19,403 bases of DNA from positions 1-19,403 of the forward strand of contig DASRSS010000276.1 in NCBI GenBank assembly GCA_035656335.1, given 5' to 3'. This stretch comes from DASRSS01 sp035656335. Its GTDB lineage: Bacteria > Actinomycetota > Actinomycetes > Mycobacteriales > Jatrophihabitantaceae. The notes under the pieces were generated by a model, which saw only the letters and a list, made by a program, of their open reading frames with translations, ran no database searches and had not been told where the DNA came from. Positions 8,743-16,426 of the stretch are shown in pieces; the stretch's first letter is position 1; the number at the start of each line of letters is the position of its first letter. Both the position numbers and the translations under genes were made by a program.

Positions 8743-10587
8743 ATGACGATCCGACCCAGCCGCCGGCGGCGGTTCCTGCGAACTGTTCCGGTGCTGGCGG
8801 TGGGCTCGATGGCCGCGGCGACGCTGGCGGCGTGCACCGGCAGCGGCAGCGGCGGCACACCGACCCCGCCGCCGACGACCGGCACGACGTTCGCTGCGCA
8901 TCCGGTGGCCGCCGGATCGGTGCTCGTCTACCCGACCGCCGGGTCGCGGGTCGCGTCACCGCAGACGCAGATCTCGCTGCGCGGTGTGGCCCCGTCCAAG
9001 ATCGGGACGGTGAGCGTGACCGGCTCGCAGAGCGGACCGCACCCCGGCACCCTGCGCGCCGATTCCGACGGCGACGGCGCGAGCTTCTACCCGTCGCAGC
9101 CGTTCACGCCGGGCGAGACGGTCACGGTCAAGACGTCGCTGGACGTCGTCGGCGGCCAGTCGGGCAGCTATTCGTTCACGGTGGCGCGTCCGACCGCGTT
9201 CGCCGCGCAGCCGCGCACCGAGCCGAACGACCCGAGCCAGGTGCAGTCGTTCCACTCGGACGCGTCCCTTCGCCCGCCGAAGTACACGATCACGCACGGG
9301 TCGATCAACCCCGGCGGCGGTGACGTGTTCATCGCGCCGCGCTCCGGCCCGGGCCAGGACGGCCCGATGATCGTGGACGCCACGGGCCAGCTCGTCTGGT
9401 ACAAGCCGCTCACCGGTGGCATCAGCCCGTCCGACTTCCGGATGCAGAGCTACCGCGGCGAACCGGTGCTCACCTGGTGGCAGGGCAAGGTCACGCCGAC
9501 CGGTCAGGGCATCGGCGAGGACGTCATCTACGACGACTCCTACCAGCAGATCGCCACGGTGCAGGCGGGCAACGGCTACCACGCCGACCTGCACGACTTC
9601 ACCCTCGAGCCGGACGACACCGCGCTGATCACCGCGTACCAGCCGGTGCGCTGGGACCTGTCCAGCGTGGGCGGGCCCCAGGACGGCATCGCGCTCGACA
9701 GCATCATGCAGCAGATCGACATCGCGACCGGCAACGTGCTGCAGGAGTGGCACGCGCTCGATCACGTCCCTGTCGCCGACACCTACGCGGACGTCAGCAC
9801 CGTCGGCACGAAGGGCCAGCCGGACTACTTCGACTTCTTCCACATAAACTCGCTGGACCGCTCGCCGACCGGTGACCTGCTCATCTCCGGACGGGCCACG
9901 CACACGATCTACGACGTCGACCCGGCGACCGGGGACATCGTGTGGCGCCTCGGCGGCAAGCACAGCACGTTCACCGGCGACGGCACCGACTTCAGCTCGC
10001 AGCACGACTCGAAGTGGGAATCGGCCGACACGATCAGCCTGTTCGACAACGCCGCGGGCGTCGGCAAGGCCACCAGCAAGAAGTCCAGCGGCATGATCGT
10101 CCGGCTCGATCCGGCGAAACACACGGCCACCCTCGTGCACCGGTACACCTCGCCGGACGTGCCACAGGCACCCAGCCAGGGCGACACGCAGCTGCTGCCC
10201 GGCGGGGACGTGTTCGTCGGCTGGGGCCAGGAGGAGGCGGTCTCGCAGTTCGCTCCGGACGGGACGCTGGTGTTCGAGGCCAAGTTCCCGAAGAAGGACA
10301 ACTCGTACCGCGCCTACCGCTTCCCGTGGTCGGGCCACCCGCTGAGCCGGCCCGCCGCGTCCGCGTCCGGGTCCACCGTGTACGCAAGCTGGAACGGCGC
10401 GACCGCCGTGGCCAGCTGGCGGGTGCTCAGCGGCGCGTCGGCCGGCGGGCTGGCGCAGGTGTCCACCGCGCCGCGGAACGGGTTCGAGACGGCCATCCCG
10501 GTGTCGCAGCTCGGCGCGGTGGTCGAGGTGCAGGCGCTGGACCAGGGCGGCCACGTGCTCGGCAGGTCCGCCCCGATCTCCCGTTGA
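8743..10587 (+). CDS. Exported arylsulfotransferase (ASST)-like lipoprotein
   Basis: A 614-residue secreted protein. The N-terminus has a twin-arginine-like RRRRFLR (7-13), a hydrophobic stretch, and a lipobox LAAC with Cys31, so it is probably Tat-exported and lipid-anchored. A Ser/Gly/Thr/Pro linker follows. Residues about 50-150 look like an Ig-like domain. The rest resembles the ASST beta-propeller (arylsulfotransferase family 2): NGYHADLHDFTLEPDDTAL (277-295, His280/His284), FFHINSLDRSPTGDLLISGR (366-384ish, His367), ATHTIYDVDPATGDIVWRLG, and FSSQHDSKWE with His421. In studied ASSTs, His and Arg residues of this kind form the sulfuryl-transfer site; enzymatic activity here is inferred. 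The gene runs against its neighbours between recO and uppS, which suggests later insertion. The start has only a weak ribosome site, and an alternative lies nowhere obvious. Confidence 0.85.
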   Translation: MTIRPSRRRRFLRTVPVLAVGSMAAATLAACTGSGSGGTPTPPPTTGTTFAAHPVAAGSVLVYPTAGSRVASPQTQISLRGVAPSKIGTVSVTGSQSGPHPGTLRADSDGDGASFYPSQPFTPGETVTVKTSLDVVGGQSGSYSFTVARPTAFAAQPRTEPNDPSQVQSFHSDASLRPPKYTITHGSINPGGGDVFIAPRSGPGQDGPMIVDATGQLVWYKPLTGGISPSDFRMQSYRGEPVLTWWQGKVTPTGQGIGEDVIYDDSYQQIATVQAGNGYHADLHDFTLEPDDTALITAYQPVRWDLSSVGGPQDGIALDSIMQQIDIATGNVLQEWHALDHVPVADTYADVSTVGTKGQPDYFDFFHINSLDRSPTGDLLISGRATHTIYDVDPATGDIVWRLGGKHSTFTGDGTDFSSQHDSKWESADTISLFDNAAGVGKATSKKSSGMIVRLDPAKHTATLVHRYTSPDVPQAPSQGDTQLLPGGDVFVGWGQEEAVSQFAPDGTLVFEAKFPKKDNSYRAYRFPWSGHPLSRPAASASGSTVYASWNGATAVASWRVLSGASAGGLAQVSTAPRNGFETAIPVSQLGAVVEVQALDQGGHVLGRSAPISR

Positions 10588-10651
10588 GTGGGCACTTGTC
10601 GCGCGAGTGGGCAGTTATAGGTGCCCACTCGTCGCGCAACTGCCCACTCGC
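10586..10651. terminator. Interlocked palindromes between convergent genes, probable bidirectional terminator
   Basis: GAGTGGGCAC (10586-10595) pairs with GTGCCCACTC (10621-10630). GCGAGTGGGCAGTT (10603-10616) pairs perfectly with AACTGCCCACTCGC (10638-10651). The order A-B-A'-B' means the two stems interlock. Alternative nested pairing uses GAGTGGGCA at 10605-10613 with TGCCCACTC at 10622-10630 (8-nt loop), and 10586-10594 with 10641-10649. GTCGCGC is repeated at 10598-10604 and 10631-10637. It starts on the arylsulfotransferase stop codon and ends 4 nt before the recO stop. Both genes converge here, so two-way termination is the simplest role. There is no T-tract. Confidence 0.7.
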
Positions 10652-10655
10652 GGAG

Positions 10656-11420
10656 TCAGGCGCCTCGGTCGACCAGGGGTAGCGAGCGCAGTCCGCGCTC
10701 CAGGTGCCACTGCAGGTGCGCGGCGATCAGCCCGCTGGCCTCGCGCCGCGGACCCGGCTCGCTGGCGTCGGCCAGCGCCCAGTTCCCGCCGAGCAGCGCC
10801 GCCATCAGCTGCACCGACTCGCGGGCCGGACGCGCCGAGCCCGGCGGACGGCAGTCCTCGCAGACCGCTCCGCCCGCAGCGACGTTGAACGCGGCGTGCG
10901 GCCCGAGGGCCCCGCACTTCGCACACGAGTTGAGCGCGGGTTCCCAGCCGGCGCTCGCCATCGCGCGCACCAGGAATGCGTCGAGCACCAGCCCCGGTTC
11001 GTGCGCGCGCTCGACAAGGGCCTTGAGCGCGCCGACGAGCAGCAGGTACAGCCGCAGCGCGGGCTCGTCCTCCTCGGTCAGCCGCTCGGCCGTCTCGCAG
11101 ATGGCCGACACCGCCGTCCACGCCGAGTAGTCCGTCGCCAGCTGCGCGCCGTACGCGCCGATCGACTCGGTCTGCGTGACCAGGTCCAGGCCGCGCCGCC
11201 CGCCGGGCGCCGACTGGCCATCGGCCAGCCGGGTGTGCAGCTGCACGTCGATGTGGCTGCCGGGTTCCAGGCGCGCGCCGAACCTGGACGACGTGCGCCG
11301 CACGCCCTTGCCCACCGCGCGCACCCGGCCGTGCCGGCGCGTGAGCAGGGTGACGATCCGGTCGGCCTCGCCGAGCTTGTGCACCCGGAGCACGACGGCC
11401 TCGTCCCGGTAGAGCGGCAT
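10656..11420 (-). CDS. recO: DNA repair protein RecO
   Basis: RecF-pathway mediator that anneals single strands and loads RecA with RecR. The 254-residue length is usual. The N-terminal OB fold has MPLYRDEAVVLRVHKLGEAD, VTLLTRRHGRVRAVGKGVRR and SSRFGARLEPG. The C-terminal helical domain carries the zinc-finger cysteines Cys166/Cys169 (CAKCG) and Cys187/Cys190 (CEDC). The ATG at 11420 is supported by the MPLYRDEAVVL start common to actinobacterial homologues, although the ribosome site is weak. It lies 18 nt after the MFS stop and ends just before the palindromic terminator, so it closes the era-MFS-recO unit. In many actinobacteria recO adjoins uppS. Here a plus-strand gene separates them. 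Confidence 0.95.
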   Translation of the reverse strand: MPLYRDEAVVLRVHKLGEADRIVTLLTRRHGRVRAVGKGVRRTSSRFGARLEPGSHIDVQLHTRLADGQSAPGGRRGLDLVTQTESIGAYGAQLATDYSAWTAVSAICETAERLTEEDEPALRLYLLLVGALKALVERAHEPGLVLDAFLVRAMASAGWEPALNSCAKCGALGPHAAFNVAAGGAVCEDCRPPGSARPARESVQLMAALLGGNWALADASEPGPRREASGLIAAHLQWHLERGLRSLPLVDRGA

Positions 11421-11438
11421 GCGCCTATCGTCCCACCG

Positions 11439-12638
11439 TCAGGCGACAGCGACGGGTTCCGGCTCGGCCAGCCGCGCCGACAGGGTGAGCGCGATCGCGC
11501 CCGCGACCAGGGCGCAGCCGACCGGCACCCAGAACGCGACGCGCGCACCGTGCGCGTCGGCGACCGACCCGACGCTCGCGGCGCCGAGCCCGTACCCGAC
11601 GGACAGCCCGGTGCCGACCCAGGTCAGCCCCTCGGTGAGGGACGCGGCCGGCACGATCTGGTCGATCAGCCCGAACGCGCCGATCAGCGTCGGCGCGATG
11701 CCGAGACCGACGACGAACGTGCAGACGGCCAGGGTCGGCGGCGAGGTCGCGGCGAAGTACAGGAACGGCAGCACCGCGAACACCGCGGCGCATCCGACGA
11801 AGCGGGTCAGCAGCGGTGCCCGCCAGTGCCGCGCGCCGTACAGCAGCCCGGCCACCCCGCTGCCGGCCGCGAAGCACGCGACGACCCAGCCGGCGCTGGA
11901 CCGCTGCCCGTGCTGGCCGCAGAACGCAACCATGACTACCTCGGCGCTGCCGAACACCGCGCCCATGAACACCATCACGACGGTGATCAGGACCATCCCG
12001 CGGTAGCGCAGCGCGAAGTCGTGCCGCTCCCCCGTGCCCCGCACCGGCGGCTCGGTCGCACGCAACCCGGTCAGCCACGTTGACCCGGCCGAAATGAGGG
12101 CGACGGCCAACCCGAGCGTGACCAGCGGGTGCGTGTGCAGCGCCAGCACGGTCGCGACCAGCGGGCCGACCACGAAGATCACCTCGTCCAGCGTCGACTC
12201 GATCGAGTACGCGGTGGAGCGCTGCGGCGCGTCGCCGGGCCAGACGTGGGACCAGCGCGCCCGGATCAGCGCGCCCACGTTCACCAGGGTGAAGCCCATC
12301 AGCACGGCCGGGGCCAGCAGCGTCCACAGCGGCGCCTTGACCGTGACCAGGACGGCCAGCAGCACGGCCATCGCGACGTGCGCCGCGAGGAACGGCGGCA
12401 GCACCCGGTGCTGGCCGTGCCGGTCGAACAGCACGCCGGCGAACGGGTTTCCCAGCGCGCCGCCGATCACGAAGCCGCCGCCGATCACACCGGCGTAGCC
12501 GTAGTGGCCCGTCCGCCCGGAGATGATCAGCACCAGCGCGATCGGGTACACGCCCATCGAGAAGCGGAACACGAAGCCGGCCGCGCTGAACGCCGCCGAA
12601 CCAGGCGCTGCGTACGCCGCGCGGTAACGAGCGAGCAT
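11439..12638 (-). CDS. Major facilitator superfamily transporter
   Basis: A 399-residue membrane protein with about 12 hydrophobic segments in two halves. After the second segment GNPFAGVLFDRHGQHRVLPP resembles MFS motif A (G-x3-D-R-x-G-x-R), which gates the transport cycle in this superfamily. The second half has short loops such as FCGQHGQRSSAGW and GLIDQIVPAASLTEGLTWVG. The latter pattern is seen in small actinobacterial exporters related to sugar- or drug-efflux MFS proteins. The substrate is unknown. The ATG at 12638 follows AGGGATC, part of which overlaps the era stop (5 nt between the genes). It is therefore in the era transcript, with recO downstream. It is not a usual member of the era-recO block that I recall, so it may be a lineage-specific insertion. 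Confidence 0.85.
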   Translation of the reverse strand: MLARYRAAYAAPGSAAFSAAGFVFRFSMGVYPIALVLIISGRTGHYGYAGVIGGGFVIGGALGNPFAGVLFDRHGQHRVLPPFLAAHVAMAVLLAVLVTVKAPLWTLLAPAVLMGFTLVNVGALIRARWSHVWPGDAPQRSTAYSIESTLDEVIFVVGPLVATVLALHTHPLVTLGLAVALISAGSTWLTGLRATEPPVRGTGERHDFALRYRGMVLITVVMVFMGAVFGSAEVVMVAFCGQHGQRSSAGWVVACFAAGSGVAGLLYGARHWRAPLLTRFVGCAAVFAVLPFLYFAATSPPTLAVCTFVVGLGIAPTLIGAFGLIDQIVPAASLTEGLTWVGTGLSVGYGLGAASVGSVADAHGARVAFWVPVGCALVAGAIALTLSARLAEPEPVAVA

Positions 12639-12643
12639 GATCC

Positions 12644-13543
12644 CTAGAAGCCCAACCTGTCGAGCTTCTTCGGGTCGCGCTGCCAGTCCGCCTCGACCGC
12701 GACGTGCAGGTCGAGGTGGACGCGTCCGCCGAGCAGTTCGCTGATGCCGGCGCGCGCGGTCGTGCCGATCGCCTTGAGCCGCGAGCCCTGGTGCCCGATC
12801 ACGATGCCCTTCTGGCTGGTGCGCTCCAGGTGGATCGTCGCGAAGATCACTGTGAGGTCCGGAGCGATCTCGGGGCTGTCTGCCTTGGTGCGCATCTCGT
12901 CCACGGTGACCGCGATCGAGTGCGGCAGCTCGTCGCGGACGCCCTCGAGCGCGGCCTCGCGGATCAACTCGGCGATGCGCGTCTCGGTGTCGTTGTCGGT
13001 CAGCACGTCGTCCGGGTACAGCTGGGGGCCCTCGGGCAGATGCCCGACCAGCAGGTCCGCGAGCAGCTGCACCTGGTCGCCCGCGACCGCCGAGACCGGG
13101 ACGATGTCGGCGAACTCGCCGAGCTGCGACACCGCGATGAGCTGCTCGGTGATCTGCTGGCGGCTGGCGACGTCCGTCTTCGTGACGATCGCGACGACCG
13201 GTGCCCGCAGCTGCGCGAGCTCGGCGGCGATGAAGCGGTCACCGGGGCCGATCTTCTGGTCGGCCGGCACGCAGAACCCGACGACGTCGACATCGGCGAG
13301 CGTCGCGCGCACGACGTCGTTGAGCCGCTCGCCGAGCAGCGTGCGCGGACGGTGCAGGCCCGGGGTGTCGACGAGCACCAGCTGCGCGTCGTCGCGGGTG
13401 AGAATGCCGCGCACCGCGTGCCGCGTGGTCTGCGGCTTGGCGCTGGTGATCACGATCTTGCTTCCCACGAGCGCGTTGGTCAGCGTCGACTTGCCGGCGT
13501 TGGGACGGCCGACGAAGCAGGCGAAGCCGGAGCGGTGGGTCAC
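12644..13543 (-). CDS. era: GTPase Era
   Basis: Ras-like GTPase that binds the 3' end of 16S rRNA and helps 30S maturation. From GTG 13543 the product is 299 residues: VTHRSGFACFVGRPNAGKST with P-loop (G1), TTRHAVRG (G2), VDTPGLHRPR (G3), TKTD in place of the usual NKxD (G4), and SAVAGDQV (G5). The C-terminal KH domain has KGIVIGHQGSRLKAIGTTAR and ends DPKKLDRLGF. A GTG at 13570 would add nine residues, but homologues begin THRSGF. A promoter-like GAGAAT sits 6 nt before 13543, so the shorter form is preferred. The Thr at the start of G4 is a known variation in actinobacterial Era as far as I recall. The downstream MFS gene is 5 nt away. Confidence 0.95.
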   Translation of the reverse strand: MTHRSGFACFVGRPNAGKSTLTNALVGSKIVITSAKPQTTRHAVRGILTRDDAQLVLVDTPGLHRPRTLLGERLNDVVRATLADVDVVGFCVPADQKIGPGDRFIAAELAQLRAPVVAIVTKTDVASRQQITEQLIAVSQLGEFADIVPVSAVAGDQVQLLADLLVGHLPEGPQLYPDDVLTDNDTETRIAELIREAALEGVRDELPHSIAVTVDEMRTKADSPEIAPDLTVIFATIHLERTSQKGIVIGHQGSRLKAIGTTARAGISELLGGRVHLDLHVAVEADWQRDPKKLDRLGF

Positions 13544-13549
13544 GCCGCC

Positions 13550-13555
13550 ATTCTC
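13550..13555 (-). promoter_or_regulatory. Candidate -10 box of era (leaderless)
   Basis: GAGAAT on the minus strand keeps the key A and final T of TAnnnT and lies 6 nt before the GTG at 13543. The match is imperfect. It gains weight from the same spacing at other genes in the window. Confidence 0.3.
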
Positions 13556-13583
13556 GCAAACCCGGGACACAGGAAAATCCCGC

Positions 13584-13589
13584 TACCGT
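13584..13589 (+). promoter_or_regulatory. Candidate -10 box of the DUF2020-like lipoprotein gene (leaderless)
   Basis: TACCGT fits TAnnnT and is followed by 6 nt and then the ATG at 13596. No ribosome site is visible upstream, so a leaderless message is likely. The divergent era start lies 52 nt away. Confidence 0.4.
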
Positions 13590-13595
13590 CTGCAC

Positions 13596-14234
13596 ATGAT
13601 CCGACGATCAGCCGCCTCCGGCGCGTTCGCTCTCGCCGTTGCGTCTGCCCTCGTCGGGTGCAGCGGATCCGGGGGGACGGCTGTCCCGCCGGCGCCGACG
13701 GTGACGCGAACGATCGTGCATTCACCCGACGCGAGTCCCGTCGACGTCGGACCCACGACGTCCGCGCCGGGCAGCTGCCGCCTGCTCTCCGAGCGAACGG
13801 TCGCAGGCGACGTCGGGATGCGGCTGGCACGCGTCACCGTGCAACGCGCCGGCGGCAAGCAGGTCGGCTGCACGTTCTACGCGCTGCAGCACCCGACCTC
13901 CGAGTGTGGCCCGAGCTGCCTGGCGGGCGAGCACCTGCCCGGGCCGCACCAGCCGGCTGTCCAGCTGCTACTGACGCGATACGCGAGCACGACGGCCGCG
14001 CACAACGCGATGGTGCGGACGGCCGAGGCGGGACGGGGTGCGCAGCAGGTCGGCGTCGGCGGTGGACGGATCGGGCTGGCGTACCAGATCGCCTTCTACC
14101 GCAAGGACCACGGTCGCGACTGGGCGTGCGCGTTCAACGTCGGTTCGACGCTGGCCGAGGTCAGGACGGTCACCACCCGCACCTCGTTCAACGCCGTGGC
14201 CGTCGCCAAGCACCTGGCCGCGATACTCGGCTGA
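13596..14234 (+). CDS. Secreted lipoprotein, DUF2020-like
   Basis: A 212-residue protein of unknown function. The signal peptide is MIRRSAASGAFALAVASALV followed by lipobox LVGC with Cys22, so it is a lipid-anchored surface protein. A Ser/Thr/Pro linker runs to about residue 55. The folded part starts at SCRLLSERTVAGDVG and has cysteines in GCTFYAL, SECGPSCLAG and WACAFNVG, with an ending SFNAVAVAKHLAAILG. The layout (C-x-L start, C-x-FY, a Tyr-rich middle, and a V-x-T-x3-FNA-x-x-VAK end) resembles the actinobacterial DUF2020 family, a tentative match. Several cysteines suggest disulfide bonds outside the cell. It lies on the plus strand between era and the deaminase gene, interrupting a block that I recall as continuous in mycobacteria. 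Confidence 0.75.
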   Translation: MIRRSAASGAFALAVASALVGCSGSGGTAVPPAPTVTRTIVHSPDASPVDVGPTTSAPGSCRLLSERTVAGDVGMRLARVTVQRAGGKQVGCTFYALQHPTSECGPSCLAGEHLPGPHQPAVQLLLTRYASTTAAHNAMVRTAEAGRGAQQVGVGGGRIGLAYQIAFYRKDHGRDWACAFNVGSTLAEVRTVTTRTSFNAVAVAKHLAAILG

Positions 14235-14253
14235 TCCGGTGTCCGCCGGGTGT

Positions 14254-14568
14254 TCACCAGACCGGGATCTCATGCACCGGCGCGTCCGGCGCGACGTCGT
14301 GGACGGCGGCCGCGCCCGCCTCGTCGGACGGGCCCGGGCCGTACACCACGGCGGCCTCCAGGCCGAGGGCACCGGACGAGACCGCCATCGCGACGGCCAC
14401 CTGCAGCGCCGACAGCTGCAGCGACGGCAGGTCCACGGTCGCGGCCACGTAGGTGCGCCCGTCGGTGTCCCGGACGGCGGCGCCCTGCGCGGCCCGGGTG
14501 CGAGCCCGGGACGAGCGCGCGAGCGTCACCAGCTTCGCGTCCTCGGCGTCAAGATCAGGTTCGCTCAT
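14254..14568 (-). CDS. Cytidine deaminase-like protein without catalytic residues
   Basis: A 104-residue protein in the position taken in mycobacteria by the era-linked cytidine deaminase-like gene. The fold pattern is present: DAKLVTLARSSRAR, GAAVRDTDGRTYVAATVDLP, LSALQVAVAMAVSSGALGLEAAVVYG. An active deaminase would have an H/C-A-E motif in the first helix and a PCxxC motif later. Here the first is replaced by ALQ, and no PCxxC or other cysteine is found. So zinc binding and catalysis as known in the family are not expected. A structural or regulatory role is possible but not shown. The ATG at 14568 has GGAGGAG 7 nt upstream and overlaps the end of the CBS gene by 14 nt. The gap to the convergent lipoprotein gene is 19 nt. 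Confidence 0.8.
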   Translation of the reverse strand: MSEPDLDAEDAKLVTLARSSRARTRAAQGAAVRDTDGRTYVAATVDLPSLQLSALQVAVAMAVSSGALGLEAAVVYGPGPSDEAGAAAVHDVAPDAPVHEIPVW

Positions 14569-15883
14569 GCGTGGGCTCCTCCGCGGTCGGTTCGGCCGGG
14601 GACTCGTTCTCGCCGAGCTCCGGCAGCCGGCGCACCAGCACGGTGTCGATGCGGTTGCGGCGGCCACCGGCATTCTCCGCGATCAGCTCCAGGCCGTGCG
14701 CCTCGGCCCGCGCGCCCGGGATCGGGACCCGTCCGAGCGATTCGGCGAGCAGCCCGCCGACCGTTTCGACGTCGTCGCGTTCGGGCAGTTCGACGTCGAA
14801 CAGCTCGGCCAGGTCCTCGACCGCGAGGCGCGCGCTGACCCGCGCGCTGTCCGGGTCGATGCGCTCAACCGGCGGCCGCTCGACGTCGTACTCGTCCGTG
14901 ATCTCGCCGACGATCTCCTCCAGGATGTCCTCGATCGTGACCAGGCCCGCGGTACCGCCGTACTCGTCGATCACGATCGCGATGTGACTGCGCGCCGCCT
15001 GCATCTCGCGCAGCAGCTCGTCCACCGGCTTCGACTCCGGCACGTAACTGGCCGGGCGCATCACCTCGGCGACCTGCGTCGACCGGGCGCGCTCGGTGTC
15101 CTGCCCGCGACGCGCCAGGTCCTTGAGGTAGACGACGCCGACGACGTCGTCGAGGTTCTCGCCCGCGACCGGGATGCGAGAGAAACCGCTGCGCAGCGCG
15201 AGCGCGAGCGCCTGCGGGACGGTCTTGGCCTGCTCCAGCCAGACGATGTCGGTGCGCGGCACCATCACCTCGCGCGCGATCGTGTCGCCGAGTTCGAACA
15301 CCGACTGGATCATCTGCCGCTCGTCGTGCTCGACCACGCCGCGCTGTTCGGCCATGTCGACCAGTTCGCGCAGCTCGACCTCGGACGAGAACGGGCCCTC
15401 GCGGAACCCACGTCCGGGCGTGATCGCGTTGCCCAGCAGGATCAGCAGCGACGCGACCGGCCCGAACGCACGGCCGAGCACCCGCACGGCACCGGCACCG
15501 GCGAGGGCCACCGCGTTCGGGTGCTGGCGCCCGAGCGTGCGCGGGCCGACGCCGATAACCGTGTACGAGAGCACGACCATGACCACGATCGTGAGCGTCG
15601 GCACCGGCCAGCGCGTGCCCCACTGCGAACGCGCGATGATCACTGCGAGCACCGTGGCCGTCAGCTCGCAGATCACGCGCAGCAGCAACAACAGGTTGGT
15701 GTAGCGCGCCCGGTCGGCGACGATCACGCTCAACGGCTTGGCGCCTTTGCGCTCCTCGCGCTGGAACTCCTCGACCCGCGCGACGGAGACGCGGGCGAGC
15801 GCCGAATCGACGCACGCGAGCAGCCCGGCGAGCGGGATCAGCGCGATCGCGACGATCAGCGCCGTGATGTCAGCGCCGCTCAT
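14555..15883 (-). CDS. CNNM/CorC-HlyC family transmembrane CBS-domain protein
   Basis: A 442-residue membrane protein. Residues 1-160 form the CNNM (DUF21) domain with several hydrophobic segments (about 5-25, 63-85, 97-113 and 143-152). A CBS pair follows at about 200-330, with VMVPRTDIVWLE, GFSRIPVAGENLDDVVGVVY, and IAIVIDEYGGTAGLVTIEDI (301-320). A CorC_HlyC transporter-associated domain closes the protein. CNNM relatives export Mg2+ or Na+ and sense nucleotides through CBS. The old name hemolysin C is misleading, and the substrate here is inferred. The ATG at 15883 has a G-rich ribosome site and sits 3 nt after ybeY. Its stop overlaps the next gene by 14 nt. Its place after ybeY is common in actinobacteria. 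Confidence 0.93.
   Translation of the reverse strand: MSGADITALIVAIALIPLAGLLACVDSALARVSVARVEEFQREERKGAKPLSVIVADRARYTNLLLLLRVICELTATVLAVIIARSQWGTRWPVPTLTIVVMVVLSYTVIGVGPRTLGRQHPNAVALAGAGAVRVLGRAFGPVASLLILLGNAITPGRGFREGPFSSEVELRELVDMAEQRGVVEHDERQMIQSVFELGDTIAREVMVPRTDIVWLEQAKTVPQALALALRSGFSRIPVAGENLDDVVGVVYLKDLARRGQDTERARSTQVAEVMRPASYVPESKPVDELLREMQAARSHIAIVIDEYGGTAGLVTIEDILEEIVGEITDEYDVERPPVERIDPDSARVSARLAVEDLAELFDVELPERDDVETVGGLLAESLGRVPIPGARAEAHGLELIAENAGGRRNRIDTVLVRRLPELGENESPAEPTAEEPTHERT
14576..14582 (-). promoter_or_regulatory. Ribosome binding site of the deaminase-like gene
   Basis: GGAGGAG lies 7 nt before the ATG at 14568, within the end of the CBS gene. It decides the start and rules out the longer upstream frame. 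Confidence 0.75.
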
Positions 15884-15886
15884 GTG

Positions 15887-16423
15887 CTAACCCCGCACCT
15901 CGCCGGCGGTGCCGGGCAACGGAGTGCGGATGGGGCCGCGCCCGGTCTTGGCTGCCCAGTCGCCGACGATTCGCGCCTGCAGCTCGAACATCTCGCGTTC
16001 CTCGTCCGGTTCGCCGTGGTCGTAGCCGAGCAGGTGCAGGATGCCGTGCGTGCACAGCAGGTGCAGCTCGGCCTCGACCGAATGGCCCGCCGACGCCGCC
16101 TGGTCCGCCGCGACCGCGGGGCACAGCACGACGTCGCCGAGCATCGACTCCCCCGGCCCGGGCTCCGACCCGGGCGGCGCGGACGGGTCGAAGCGCTGGT
16201 CCGGCCCCTCGGCGCCGTCCATCGGGAACGCCATCACGTCGGTCGGGCCGGGCAGGTCCATCCACTGCACGTGCAGCGCGGCCATCGCGTCGGCGTCGAG
16301 CAGCACGATCGACAGCTCGGCCAGCGCGTTGATGCCCATGCCGTCCAGCACGAACCGGCCGAGCTCGGCGAGCGCCGCCTCGTCGACGTCCGCGCCCGAC
16401 TCGTTGTTGACCTCGATCGACAC
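15887..16423 (-). CDS. ybeY: Endoribonuclease YbeY
   Basis: Zinc-dependent RNase involved in 16S rRNA 3' maturation and ribosome quality control. The 178-residue protein starts with GTG at 16423 with GGAG upstream, and begins MSIEVNNESG. The zinc site is HGILHLLGYDH with His126, His130 and His136. The conserved TDVMAFPM segment is at 61-68. Between it and the zinc site lies a proline/glycine-rich insertion (about 70-92) ending at MLGDVVLCPAVAA. It is 3 nt after the phoH stop and 3 nt before the CBS gene, so one operon. A PhoH helicase-like protein and YbeY are often neighbours and are thought to act together on RNA. Confidence 0.96.
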   Translation of the reverse strand: MSIEVNNESGADVDEAALAELGRFVLDGMGINALAELSIVLLDADAMAALHVQWMDLPGPTDVMAFPMDGAEGPDQRFDPSAPPGSEPGPGESMLGDVVLCPAVAADQAASAGHSVEAELHLLCTHGILHLLGYDHGEPDEEREMFELQARIVGDWAAKTGRGPIRTPLPGTAGEVRG

Positions 16424-16426
16424 CGG

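Noticed and set aside
8956..10554. A minus-strand open frame of 532 codons opposite the arylsulfotransferase-like gene
   Set aside because: Antisense shadow with biased composition. The plus-strand frame shows signal peptide, lipobox and ASST motifs.
10704..12083. A plus-strand open frame of 459 codons across recO and the MFS gene
   Set aside because: It spans two well-supported minus-strand genes and their gap, and the product is Arg/Gln/Pro-rich with no domain.
13544..13570. A longer era start at GTG 13570
   Set aside because: The added residues are not part of the known Era start, and the likely promoter GAGAAT lies inside them.
14236..14265. A possible terminator hairpin (CCGGT ... ACCGG) between the convergent lipoprotein and deaminase genes
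   Set aside because: Only 5 bases pair across a 20-base loop, which is too weak to call against chance in GC-rich DNA.
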